A stretch of DNA of 64,000 nt from Erodium maritimum (lineage: Eukaryota > Streptophyta > Magnoliopsida > Geraniales > Geraniaceae): contig OY997594.1 of NCBI GenBank assembly GCA_963921825.1, forward strand, positions 31,168,956-31,232,955, in the 5' to 3' direction. The position numbers and the translations under genes were made by a program. Numbering within the stretch: position 1 is the stretch's first letter; each line of letters opens with the position of its first letter. This document shows positions 19,450 to 28,946 of this stretch, piece by piece. The notes beneath the pieces were generated by a model. That model made no database searches, was not told the origin of the DNA, and saw only the letters and a list, made by a program, of their open reading frames with translations.

Positions 19450-21622
19450 CAAAAATTCTCTCTCGTACATCGAGATCTTTTCCTAGCCCTAACCGCCCTA
19501 TTCTCTGCAACCATGGTGTTGTCTTTCCCTACCTCTGCGGCCAACAAGATCGACAACACTGCTGTTGCATTACATGTTGGCCCTGTCACGTCCCCTATGG
19601 TGCAGTCTCCTCCCTCGAAGTCTCTGTCCTCTACTATCGAGCATTTTCCCTTAAAACCCAAGCGTAGGAGGAAGCTAAGGCAAACCTTAATCGGGCTTCC
19701 TTCAGTGCCTCCTTCAACTCTGGCGACTCCACTAATCCTTTCTTCCTCCACGGAGTTGGTACCCTTCTTCATGGGTGTCTCCAACCCAATCAGTAAACCG
19801 CGGCGAGGTTGTCCGGTGAAGCCAAAAGGTGTTACTTCACCCACAAGCAACCGCTACCTTGTTCTTCTTCCGCCACCACAGACCACCGTTTTTGCTCCAC
19901 CCCTTCCCCGATTTCCTGCTCTGCAACGGGATCCGGTGCGTGGGAAGGCGCTGATGGAGGTTCTCCCACGGACAACGGAGGACGCGTTGGGCTTGGGTCG
20001 ATGTCTTCCTAATAGGGATAGGATCCCGCTCATCCCCACTCCCCTCACTTCTCCGCCTTCTCCATCTGCTCCTATTCTCCGGCCTGAGGATGGACTTTCA
20101 TCGTCCTCTCCACTCCAACGGGACCCGACGCATGGGAAAGCTCTAGTTGAGGAGCTTCTTAGGACGGCAACAGATGCTTTGGGGTTGGGCCGTTAGATCC
20201 CTAACAGGTAGATGATCCCGCTCATTCCTTTCATTCTCACGTTATCGATCAGTTTGGCTCGTGGCCGGCCGACCCTATCCTCGGAGGAGCCCCCTTCTCC
20301 TACGATGCTACTTTTTCCGAATATTCAGGCTTCTCTGGCATCACTTAAGGACGGGCTCTCTTTCTGCTCCCTTGAAGAAGATGATGAGGTGGAGGTGTTG
20401 GTCTCATACTTGTTGGCCAACTCCGCTGTTATTTCCCGACATTAGTTTGGGTTGGCAGGTAAGCTTTGGGCAGCAAAGCCTCCCCATAAGAACATGCTCC
20501 TTCGGGTCATCGCTGATTCTTGGGGGCGTTCAACAGAGGGCCTGGTGGTCAAGGATCTTGGCCAGGTTTTGTTTGGTTTCTACTTCAAGACGATAGTAGC
20601 TCAGGACTGGGTTCGGAGTAACGAGCCCTGGTGTTTCGGCGGGAGTCTTCTTTTGCTCGAAGACCTGGATCCATGTGCCCAAAACGTTCCGGCATTGGAC
20701 CATCTGCAACTCTAGGTCCATGCCCGGGGCCTCCCACCCTTGTTTTGGATGAAGGCAACAAAGGAGACGATCGGCGGTGCTCTAGGGGTCCATGTAGCCA
20801 TCCCTTGTGGCACACAACCATATTTATGTAAAACAAATTAGTTGCACCCCTTCTTGTTTTTATGAACGATAAATTGCAATTTTATAAATCATTAAGAACG
20901 ATTACATCGAAATGCCTCGAGGAACATACTCCTCGATCATGAAAGGTCAGTATGAGCGAACACTAGTTTACTGACCTTTATAGTACTAGAACCGTCATGG
21001 ACGGTATTTTGACGCCCCATGGGCAAAGAAATAAGGTGGTGAGGGGAAACGGGGTACCGGAGATCCTGAGGGACCTCGATAGTAGTAGTGGTGGTGGGAG
21101 GCAATGCACCATCTAGGGACCCCTCCCGAGGCCAGTCCCTGATGCTCCGTTGATGCCTCATTCCTCCCAGCGGGGCATCTCCCCCGCTAGTGAGTTGACG
21201 TACCAGCCAGACGCATGCACCATCCATTCCCATCCTTCAGCAGCTGCACTCCTCTAAACCAATGACACCGGGGCTTGCACAACACGCGCTCCTGGGTGGG
21301 TGTGGCCACCACCACCACTTCCACCCCACTCCCACGACTGTAAGGCAGTAATCGAATCAGCAGAGAGCTGATCTCCACCAGCCCTCACTAGCGTGGATGG
21401 GGATCAAATCCCATTGATATATACCCCCGCACCAAGTGTGGTCTGCGAAGGGTGCGACCCGATGGAACAGATGAACACGGGGACGACCAATCCGACAGCG
21501 GCTACAGGCGGCGTAAAGACGGTGGTGACAGATAGGAACTTCGTAACGACTAGGGCTAGAGTAGGGCTAAGGGTAGAAGGTCGAGAGCTAGCTTGCACCC
21601 TCTCTTGTTTGTTTATAAAAAT
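19450..21622 (+). mobile_element. LINE copy E, ORF1 with DUF4283, interrupted by copy D
   Basis: Plus-strand LINE beginning near AATTCTCTCTCG, with a leader TCCTAGCCCTAACC like that of the copy at 58,023. ORF1 starts at 19,513 and is open for 227 residues, then broken by stops near 20,194-20,212. The DUF4283-like domain follows at 20,452-20,715 (KPPHKNMLLRVIADSWG, VVKDLGQVLFGFYF, NEPWCFGGSLLLLEDLDP), then a broken HVRGLPP segment. A motif of the form LQRDPxxGKALxE..RTxxDALGLGR occurs twice (about 19,918-20,040 and 20,113-20,230), a local duplication. LINE copy D is inserted at about 20,860. The right end near GTTTATAAAAATG is approximate. Confidence 0.6.
20860..21592 (-). mobile_element. LINE copy D, 733 bp, nested in copy E
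   Basis: Minus-strand LINE copy flanked by an 18-bp TSD with two mismatches, TTGCACCC..TCTTGTTT, at 20842-20859 and 21593-21610. Its 3' region (20,940-21,170) closely matches the 3' region of LINE copy B (11,607-11,770), including ACGGGGTACCGGAGATCC and TGCCTCATTCCTCCC. Its 5' region matches B near 15,110-15,180. The middle, including the DUF4283 domain, is missing, so it is an internally deleted copy. Confidence 0.75.
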
Positions 21623-22612
21623 GAATTATTAAATCATAATTACAAAACCCACCCGTAGTTTGTTTGAGATACTTGAAATAATTAATTTTGAATCGACTAT
21701 CGAGACAAAAATTGATAAATTTGTGGTCTTGTTATATGTGTGGCCTATTTTGTCAGGTGATAGAGCTGATCTTGGGCGATAAGATAAATCAGAGAGAAGG
21801 AACGGGCGACTAGGACGAGAGTTATAGATTTTTTTTACGACTATTATGATAATCATGATTTAAAACACATGTAACATTAACCAACAAAGGACAAACCTAT
21901 GGTTAACCAAACAAAGTACAATATCACTGAGTAATTTTACTCTTCACTGTGAATAATACCATCTAAATCTGATTTCAATACTAATTACCGGGGAGACTCC
22001 TCAAAATAGGGCACTGGTGGCAGAGGTTCGTAATCAGGATTGGTACGGACGATTACCGGAGTAGCAGGTCGCGGGTAACCCGCACCTGCGAGGTGAAAGG
22101 ATATTACTGCAATAATGAGCATATCAGAGCCCAAGCGAGAGACGGAACGAGACAACTGTCTAGTGACAGGTGGCACACACTGGTGCTGTGACGACGAGGC
22201 GACATGCTTCACGACGTGCACTGCTCCAAAGCCTCAGCGTGCCCTCATTCTACCTATAATGACCTATATACCCCTAGCTATAATTAGCAGTTTGTTGTTA
22301 AAAACGATTTCAACATCGATTTAGGTTTGAACGATTCCAAGCAGTTATTAATGAGAAAGGGAGAGGACAAGTCGGTAATTTTACTAATTTGGTTCTTTTC
22401 TGCTGGGGTACAAAGGACAAGGGGTAGTTTCGGCAATTGAATTTAATAGTACAGGGACAAAGAGGTAACTCAGAGGAAGCATTTAATTGATTTGTTCAGA
22501 AATCAGAATGATAGGTCCCTCCTCTATCAATTAAAATTATATAAAATCTCCATCAGTAGATCCAACGGTTGAAACCGAATCCCACAAATATCGACGGCAC
22601 CAAATTCAGCGC
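21623..22612. other. Upstream intergenic region of the LBD gene
   Basis: AT-rich. A minus-strand frame at 22,221-21,985 (78 codons) includes an inner Met (MLIIAVISFHLAG...) that would look like a short signal peptide followed by a Pro-rich tail. I have no supporting evidence that it is a gene. Nothing else was recognised. Confidence 0.4.
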
Positions 22613-22650
22613 TAATATAAACGTGACGTCTACTCCATAGTAACGTCACT
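22613..22650 (+). promoter_or_regulatory. Core promoter of the LBD gene (TATA, TGACG pair)
   Basis: TAATATAAA at 22613-22621, followed by TGACGTC (22624-22630) and its inverse ACGTCA (22643-22648). Paired TGACG sites resemble as-1 elements bound by TGA-class bZIP factors, though here they fall at or just before the expected start of transcription. A pyrimidine-rich leader (CTTTCTCTCTTTTC) follows. Confidence 0.4.
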
Positions 22651-22940
22651 CTTTCTCTCTTTTCTTCCTTATCATTTTCTCTCTCGATTGCAATTTCGAA
22701 ATTAAATTTTATTTCTGCATTTTCTCCTTCTTCTTCTTCTGTGTTGGGATCGTGAAACTCGAAGATCGGATCGAGCGCTGTCTCACTCGAGCCCTAGACG
22801 AGAGAGCGAGCGTGAGAGAGAGCTCTCTTGAGGAAGGTTTGCGTCGTCGTCTGCACCACATCTCGTGTCGCGCGCAGCTTATCCGTCGAGCTCTCTGTCG
22901 TGTCCTGAACGTGCCATCGTCTCCTCCGTTCCTAGGGTTG

Positions 22941-23024
22941 ATGGTGTCTTCTTGCACGTGTTATGCGGAAACTATGTGGAAACCGAGACTTAATAAGGCA
23001 ACTGTGACTCGGAACGAGATCTGA
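22941..23024 (+). other. uORF, 27 codons, in the LBD leader
   Basis: An ATG-started upstream ORF (MVSSCTCYAETMWK...) that ends in TGA one base before the proposed 5'-UTR splice donor at 23,026. If the leader is transcribed as inferred, it could lower translation of the main ORF. Conservation is unknown. Confidence 0.35.
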
Positions 23025-23025
23025 G

Positions 23026-23751
23026 GTGAGGTTTATTTTTTTGAAGATCCTTTACTCTTCTAGTCGATTTTGGTGATGCTTCTTTGGTTCATGTATTTTG
23101 ATTCTCGTAATCCGGAGAGAAAATAGAGAAAATCTCTAGCTGTTTGGCTGTTGAGACTGAAGTTTTCGTTTAGGTTTTCGTCATTTTTGTTTGGATCCAG
23201 AAAACGGATCTGGTAAAATCACCGGATGGCAAAGGTGTGATGGAGACGCGGAGAAGAGTTTTCTGAAGAGAGGATAGAATTTCGAAGACGTGACGATTAA
23301 GTATTTCGATATTGTTTTCTTTTCTAAATCACATTTTATGTTTAGTTTTGGATTTTAATGATTCTGCACTCGCTTCACAGATCTCTCTCTCTCTCTCTAC
23401 CCATATATACAATGATTTTGTATCGATTTCTCTCTCTAACGAGCTGTGAAAGTGACACCATTTTCGTCTACGATCGGTGAATAGTTGTCTTGTTTGACCT
23501 CTCTCGCCGTAGTCGTGCTTCTTCATTGTTGCTTTCAGTAGAAGGCACTGTTTGATTATATCTGTATAGTTGTTGACCAGTCCTGTCGGTTTCTGCCAGT
23601 GCAATTTTTGGCTTCATTATGAGAGAGAATGAGCGTGTTTATATAAAATATTTTATATGGACCTTGGCTGAATCCGCTGTACATTCATGGTTTTTTTTTT
23701 AATATTTGATGGAAAATATAGTGATGTTTTTTTAATAGATTTTTGTTTTAG
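23026..23751 (+). other. Proposed 5'-UTR intron of the LBD gene
   Basis: Donor CTGAG/GTGAGG at 23,025/23,026 and acceptor TTTTGTTTTAG at 23,751, 726 bp, T-rich, with a (CT)n microsatellite at 23,382-23,398. The acceptor lies 20 bp before the ATG. Spliced leaders are common in plant transcription-factor genes; this one is predicted from splice signals only. Confidence 0.5.
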
Positions 23752-23771
23752 GTGAAAGTGGAGTACTGAGT

Positions 23772-24659
23772 ATGTCATCTTCAAACTCTCCGTGTGCGGC
23801 GTGCAAGTTTCTCCGGCGAAAATGTACACAGGAATGCGTGTTTGCACCCTATTTCCCGCCGGATCAGCCGCAGAAATTCGCCAACGTTCACAAGGTGTTT
23901 GGGGCAAGCAATGTGGCCAAGCTTCTCAACGAGCTCAACGCTGCTCAGCGAGAAGACGCGGTCAACTCCCTGGCTTATGAAGCCGAGGCTCGTCTCCACG
24001 ACCCCGTTTATGGCTGCGTTGGGCTCATCTCCATCCTGCAGCACAAGCTGAAGCTGCTCCAGGGTGATCTTTACAATGCCAAGAAAGATCTGGCGCAGTA
24101 CATTGGTCCCACTGCAATGCTTCCCATTCTCCCGCCTGCCGGGTTTCTGCCCCAGCAGCATCCTGCCAACCCTTCCTCTTCCATGATCCCGTACAACATG
24201 ATGGGTGGGTCTCCCCATGGAGGGCAGCTGGTGATCCGTGAGACTCAGCCGCAGCATCATCAACAGCAAATATATGATGCTCAGCAATTGGCTGTGGTGG
24301 TGGCAGCCAGAGAGCAGCAAGACATGTACAGGTCTTTTGAGCAGCATCAGAACCACCATCCTCAGCAGCAGCAGCAACAGGAGATTGCGAGGTTCAATAA
24401 TGGGTTCGATGCAGCAGGTGGGTTCAACCAGATGACTGCGACCTCTATGTCTCCTTCCTTGGCTCTTGGTACCTTCAATAACAGCCCATACCAGCTTCAG
24501 GCACAACAAGAACAGGCTCATCAGCTTCAAGCACAGCTCTTGCTGCAACAACCTCAGCAGCCCCAACCACCACAGGAGCACCAGCAACAACAACAACAAC
24601 AGACCCAGCAGCAGAGATCTGCAAGTGAGGAGGGTCGGAGTGTTGGCCCGTCGTGTTAA
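23772..24659 (+). CDS. LBD36: LOB-domain transcription factor, LBD36/ASL1-like
   Basis: A 295-residue class I LOB-domain (AS2/LBD) protein, a plant-specific nuclear DNA-binding factor. The zinc-finger-like C block is C8-x2-C11-x6-C18-x3-C22 (CAACKFLRRKCTQEC). The GAS block follows (FANVHKVFGASNVAKLLNEL, residues 36-55), then DPVYGCVG (77-84) and a leucine-rich coiled-coil (about 85-100). The tail is rich in Gln and His, with Q-runs near residues 200 and 270-285, and ends SEEGRSVGPSC. From memory the LOB domain and the segments AMLPILPPAGF and FEGxQQLAxVxAREQQ-like text are closer to Arabidopsis LBD36/ASL1 than to AS2 itself, so the symbol marks the subgroup, not proven orthology. AS2-group proteins regulate leaf and floral organ patterning. 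The coding sequence is one exon, with introns inferred in both UTRs. It appears intact. Confidence 0.93.
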   Translation: MSSSNSPCAACKFLRRKCTQECVFAPYFPPDQPQKFANVHKVFGASNVAKLLNELNAAQREDAVNSLAYEAEARLHDPVYGCVGLISILQHKLKLLQGDLYNAKKDLAQYIGPTAMLPILPPAGFLPQQHPANPSSSMIPYNMMGGSPHGGQLVIRETQPQHHQQQIYDAQQLAVVVAAREQQDMYRSFEQHQNHHPQQQQQQEIARFNNGFDAAGGFNQMTATSMSPSLALGTFNNSPYQLQAQQEQAHQLQAQLLLQQPQQPQPPQEHQQQQQQQTQQQRSASEEGRSVGPSC

Positions 24660-24699
24660 TTCGTCACAACAGCAGAGATGTCCAACCATTTCGTTTTAG

Positions 24700-25673
24700 G
24701 TATGTACTATTGTTTTTTCCTTCATCATATGAATTCTGGTTGTGCCTTTAATAAGGCTGCATGATTGCTTTTCCCTTATGGATGATATTGATGCTATTTA
24801 TATGTTGACTTTATTATATTTCATATATGGGGCATAATTGTTTGGTGGCAACAGGGTTGACATTACTTCCTATGGCTTAGATTGGAAGGGTTGGGTGTGG
24901 GTATCATTGTCCTTCAACAGAAGGGATGTTTGATGTTTCATCAATTAGTATATTGAGTAACAGCATTAGAAATATACTTGCATGTATCAGCTTTTTCCCT
25001 TTCTCTTCTTGAAAAGTTTTGTGGGCACCATATGTAACCAGGCCATGTGAAATTCCAATTTTGCTATCTTTTTATGTGGAAGATTTAATTGACTAGAGAC
25101 TGAAAAATACTGAGGGATGATATCATAGATAAGACAAAACTGAGGAAGCTGGTGGGCTCTATTGGAATAATGACATTCTATAAGAAAAGGAAATACTATT
25201 AATTGTATGTAGACCATTGTAATGCTCAAATTTGCCTGATTTGTTGAGCAAAGACAACAATACAAACCTGTCATGGTTACAATTTTGGTTTCACCTGAAA
25301 GATAAATCACTTCTCATTTTGTACCCAGAATTAGAGAACAGTAATCAATGGGGTTTTTGTTTTAATAGCTCTCCACGTCAAAACATGTCCAATTTCGCTG
25401 CTTCTTTTTTCAGTGTTTTGTTCTGCTATTCCTTGCAAGCTAGTGACATGAGCATGTAAATTATTACAAATATGGCGCATCAATGTTATTCTATTGACTA
25501 TATGAAATTTTGTCACATGCATTTAACTATAGTAGTTGCTATTAACTCGTGAAGATACGTTTTTACCTTTTATCAAAAGATATATTGTATCCAATATATC
25601 TATTTCTATTGCAACTTACAAGTTACAACCATGTTTATGTTAATATACAATTTTTTTTCTGCTTTTTGTGCAG
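24700..25673 (+). other. Proposed 3'-UTR intron of the LBD gene
   Basis: Donor TTTTAG/GTATGT at 24,699/24,700, 40 bp after the stop codon, and acceptor CTTTTTGTGCAG at 25,673, preceded by a T-run. 974 bp. An intron this close to the stop (under 50 nt) would not be expected to trigger nonsense-mediated decay. The remaining 3' UTR probably runs to about 26,100. Confidence 0.5.
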
Positions 25674-26109
25674 TCTATTTCTGCCTACACTGTGAGGAGA
25701 GAGAAGAGCCCTATGGAACTTTTATCTGCAAAGCCATCTGATACTAAAACCTAGCAATTTTTGCTGGGATTTGAAGAAGACTTCTTTGGGAGAAACCGTT
25801 CAACTATTTAGGATATGAATCTTACAGACATGTAAATCCGAATTCGGGAAGCTAAATTGTTTCAAACATTTTGACGTTTTCTGGTTATTATCGACAGTTT
25901 ATAACTTGTCATTTGCTCTGTCACTTGTACTGCTCTAGACTATATATTAGTTGAGAGTTTTTGCTGCCCCAATCTATAAGAGACTACTTACTATATAGCA
26001 GATTGTTATGAGAGAAGTATGGTTGAGTTTATTTCCTTTTCCTTGTTTGGGCATCTTTATTTACTTCAAAGTCACATTGTTGTGTACCTGTAATAGAATT
26101 AGAATGTAT

Positions 26110-28449
26110 TTTTATTTCTGATCTCCTAAAAGCTATTTCTTTTAGTCTTAAGGTTGATTAGGATTCGTAAGCTCGTCTAAGAAACAAGTTGACTGACTCG
26201 TTCATGGCTTTATCAAATCTATGTTTCGAGGATAATATTTAAACAGTAATCAGAACTTTTCTTTTTCAATAAGGAATGATTTATGGTATACATCGAAAGC
26301 CCGTTAAACGTGGTGGCCGCTTGTTTTGGAATGAAAACAATCATCAAACTTCTATATTATGCACGCACTTCTCTCCGTCCATGAGGATGACTAGTTGATC
26401 CAGGTTTAAAATTATTAGGCCCCACTATGGCTAGACAAATATAATTTAGGGTCAGGTTAGGTGAGTAAGGGATGTATTTTACGTTTTAATTTTAGGCTGT
26501 TTTACTTCACTGTCCTTTTCATTCTTTCCTGATAAGGTTTATTTTATTTTTCTCTTGTCTTCAGTATTTTATCTCTTGTTAAGCATTTGTAGAAATGTGG
26601 AACGAACATGACCAAAACAAAAGAAAACGGAGCAATAAATACATAGTATCCGACATATAGGAGCGACGAATAACATGGTACCAGATATATGTTTCTCAAG
26701 TATGATGGCCGGATAGTACTTAGAACTATCAATAATCGTGTCTCCTTTTCAGAAGATAAGAGCACGATAGAGAAAGTGACAAGACTATTTTCAGTTGATT
26801 TTAGGAGCTTCCCAAGGGAGGAATTTTTTTAGAGACCTTTAAAGTATTAAGTTAAGAGTTGAGAATCGTATTTAGTTGAAAAAAAAGTGTAAGTTCTCGT
26901 TGCTACAATTCAAGAAGCATTTTTATCTTTTTGGGTATTTTAGTTTCATCGTTTTCTTTCTTCACATGTGTATGGGTTGTCTGAAAATCATTTTATTTGC
27001 ATATAAAATGAACATGCGTAAATAAAGTGCTTGAATATAGAATTGTAGTTAGTAATTGGTGTTCGTATGGGTGTGAAAATGTTTGCGACCCATGACCTGC
27101 CCAAAGAGTTGAACGATCCGTGATCCGTTAATGACACATACGATGGGTTTCGGATCGAATGCGAGTAGCTCAAAAACAAATTCGAGTATTTCCGTGTAAA
27201 TCATCTAATCCGCCCGAGGATATTAATATATGAGCTCATAATAAGCCTTGTCGCTTCATGTAAAAGTCTTAGCAAGTACCAGAAGCCCGTGACATTTCAC
27301 GCAAAAGTCATGACAAATACAAGAATCTCATACCATTTTACGCAAAAATCCTAACAAAAAATTTAAACACTTTTTATAAAACTTTATCTCAGCTACACAA
27401 CTTAATAAAACCCCTATGGAACTTTACCTACTTTCTATCTCAGTTCACTAACCCTTCTTCACGAATCATGGTCGTATCTCGTTCTCTCCTGCCCCAACAT
27501 GTCATAACTTGTCTTGCTTGATTCCACCTCCCTCGTAGTCGCAGCCTTAGATTTTACCTATCTTGTTGACTTCACCAGCCAGATCAGGCGAGTTCCTTTG
27601 TATTCCATTTTTGACCATGCTTAAGCTCCACAGACAAAGAACGTGCTTATTTTGTTGACTTTGCACGAACAGATCTAACGAGTTCCTTTCTCATTAAACA
27701 GTCGACCACTTTCTCCCATTCATCCACCATGTGTTTGAGAGAAATGTTAGCTACGAGTTATGAGTTTGAGGCTAGGGTTTCGAGGTAATTTGACAATAAG
27801 GTGTGAATTCCAGGTTTGGACCCGATTTGATCGGACGGATCCGCATTCAAAATATAAAACCGTGTGTAAATTTTGAATTGAGTGGGCCCGATCCGTAAAT
27901 CTACGGTCGGGTATAAATATGTGCATATCGGTTACCCGCTCGTGCACACTCTTAGTTGTTGGTTCTTTCTATGTGAATGAATATTATGCATGTCGCACGG
28001 GGAAACGCATGTAACCTTAATTGTATAGTTATTTCGACTAGAGGCAATACTAATATAAGGATGGTACATTGTCTGGACCCTTAAACGACTTCATGTTGTC
28101 ATTATATGGGGAGTCTTGTAGAGTGTGTTGGGTTTTATACCCTAGGATAATTCACATCAGTGTATTACATCGTATTTGTGATTAATAAAATGACAATAGT
28201 TACAAGGTTCTCTCCCTACGATCTCCGTTATATGAAATCAGGCGATGAGATTCAAGAACAAATAGGAACTCCTTGTTCTCAGGTAGTTGATAGGGAGTTT
28301 CAAGTTCTCGGAGAGAAAATCAGATTTCCTTGTTCAGTATCCTTGGCAGCGCGTTTTAGTGGCTCTGCCATAAGAGGTGTTGATCGATCAGAGGTTGCGT
28401 TCAACAGAGGTATAGAATTGTTGTTCGTCACCAACATGTGATCATGAGA
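26110..28449. other. Intergenic, AT-rich, mobile-element scraps
   Basis: No gene recognised. 27,066-27,954 may be an old hAT-type element. 28,126 onward begins TGTTGGGTTTTATACCCTAG, which resembles the first bases of a Copia LTR but does not continue to a recognisable end. Confidence 0.4.
27066..27954. mobile_element. Possible decayed hAT-type element
   Basis: Left end TATGGGTGTGAAAATG and, read inward from the right, TAAGAGTGTGCACGAG form imperfect terminal inverted repeats like those of plant hAT MITEs. The interior carries CGGGT/ACCCG-rich motifs typical of that group. The flanking 8-mers do not match well, so this is tentative. Confidence 0.3.
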
Positions 28450-28946
28450 AAGGATATCTTAGGTACGCCAAAGGTTGCAAAATGTAGCAATTTCGGTAGA
28501 GGGGAATTTGTGGGCTTCATGCCAAGCAGTGGAGGAGAACACAGACGACGTTGTGTTTCACTGTAATTTACCTTTTGATTCATATGAGAATTGGCTTAGA
28601 TCGTACTTTGGGAGTTTCAAAAAAATCGTGAAAGCCATCAGGCTTCAATGGCCAAACAAGTGTGGGAGGTTCTTTGGTTTTCTCCACATAAAGTCTAGAG
28701 CCGAAGCATCTGATCTGATTCATAGAAGCAATGGTGTTAAGATTCAATGATATGTTTTATTTTCTGCTCTAACTAGGCCTGGTCCTTGGTCGAAAAAGAA
28801 AGGTATTACAAAACAGAGCAATATGGGCTTTGTTTCTGAGCAGCCTTTGATCGGCCCACCTCCAGAACAGGTGTGTATGTGTACATTGGATAAGGGTCGT
28901 ACAAAGAGAATCTCGAGATGTGAGATCGGAGTAGCTCGATCAGGCC

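Noticed and set aside
21985..22221. Small minus-strand ORF with a signal-peptide-like inner start
   Set aside because: No promoter, no recognised family, short; kept only as a note in the intergenic entry.
23781..24689. A 302-codon minus-strand frame opposite the LBD gene
   Set aside because: Shadow of the LBD coding sequence: Leu-rich text is the complement of its CAG/CAA runs.
28126..28200. TGTTGGGTTTTATACCCTAG resembling the start of a Copia LTR
   Set aside because: No matching end or TSD found, and similarity fades after about 70 bp.
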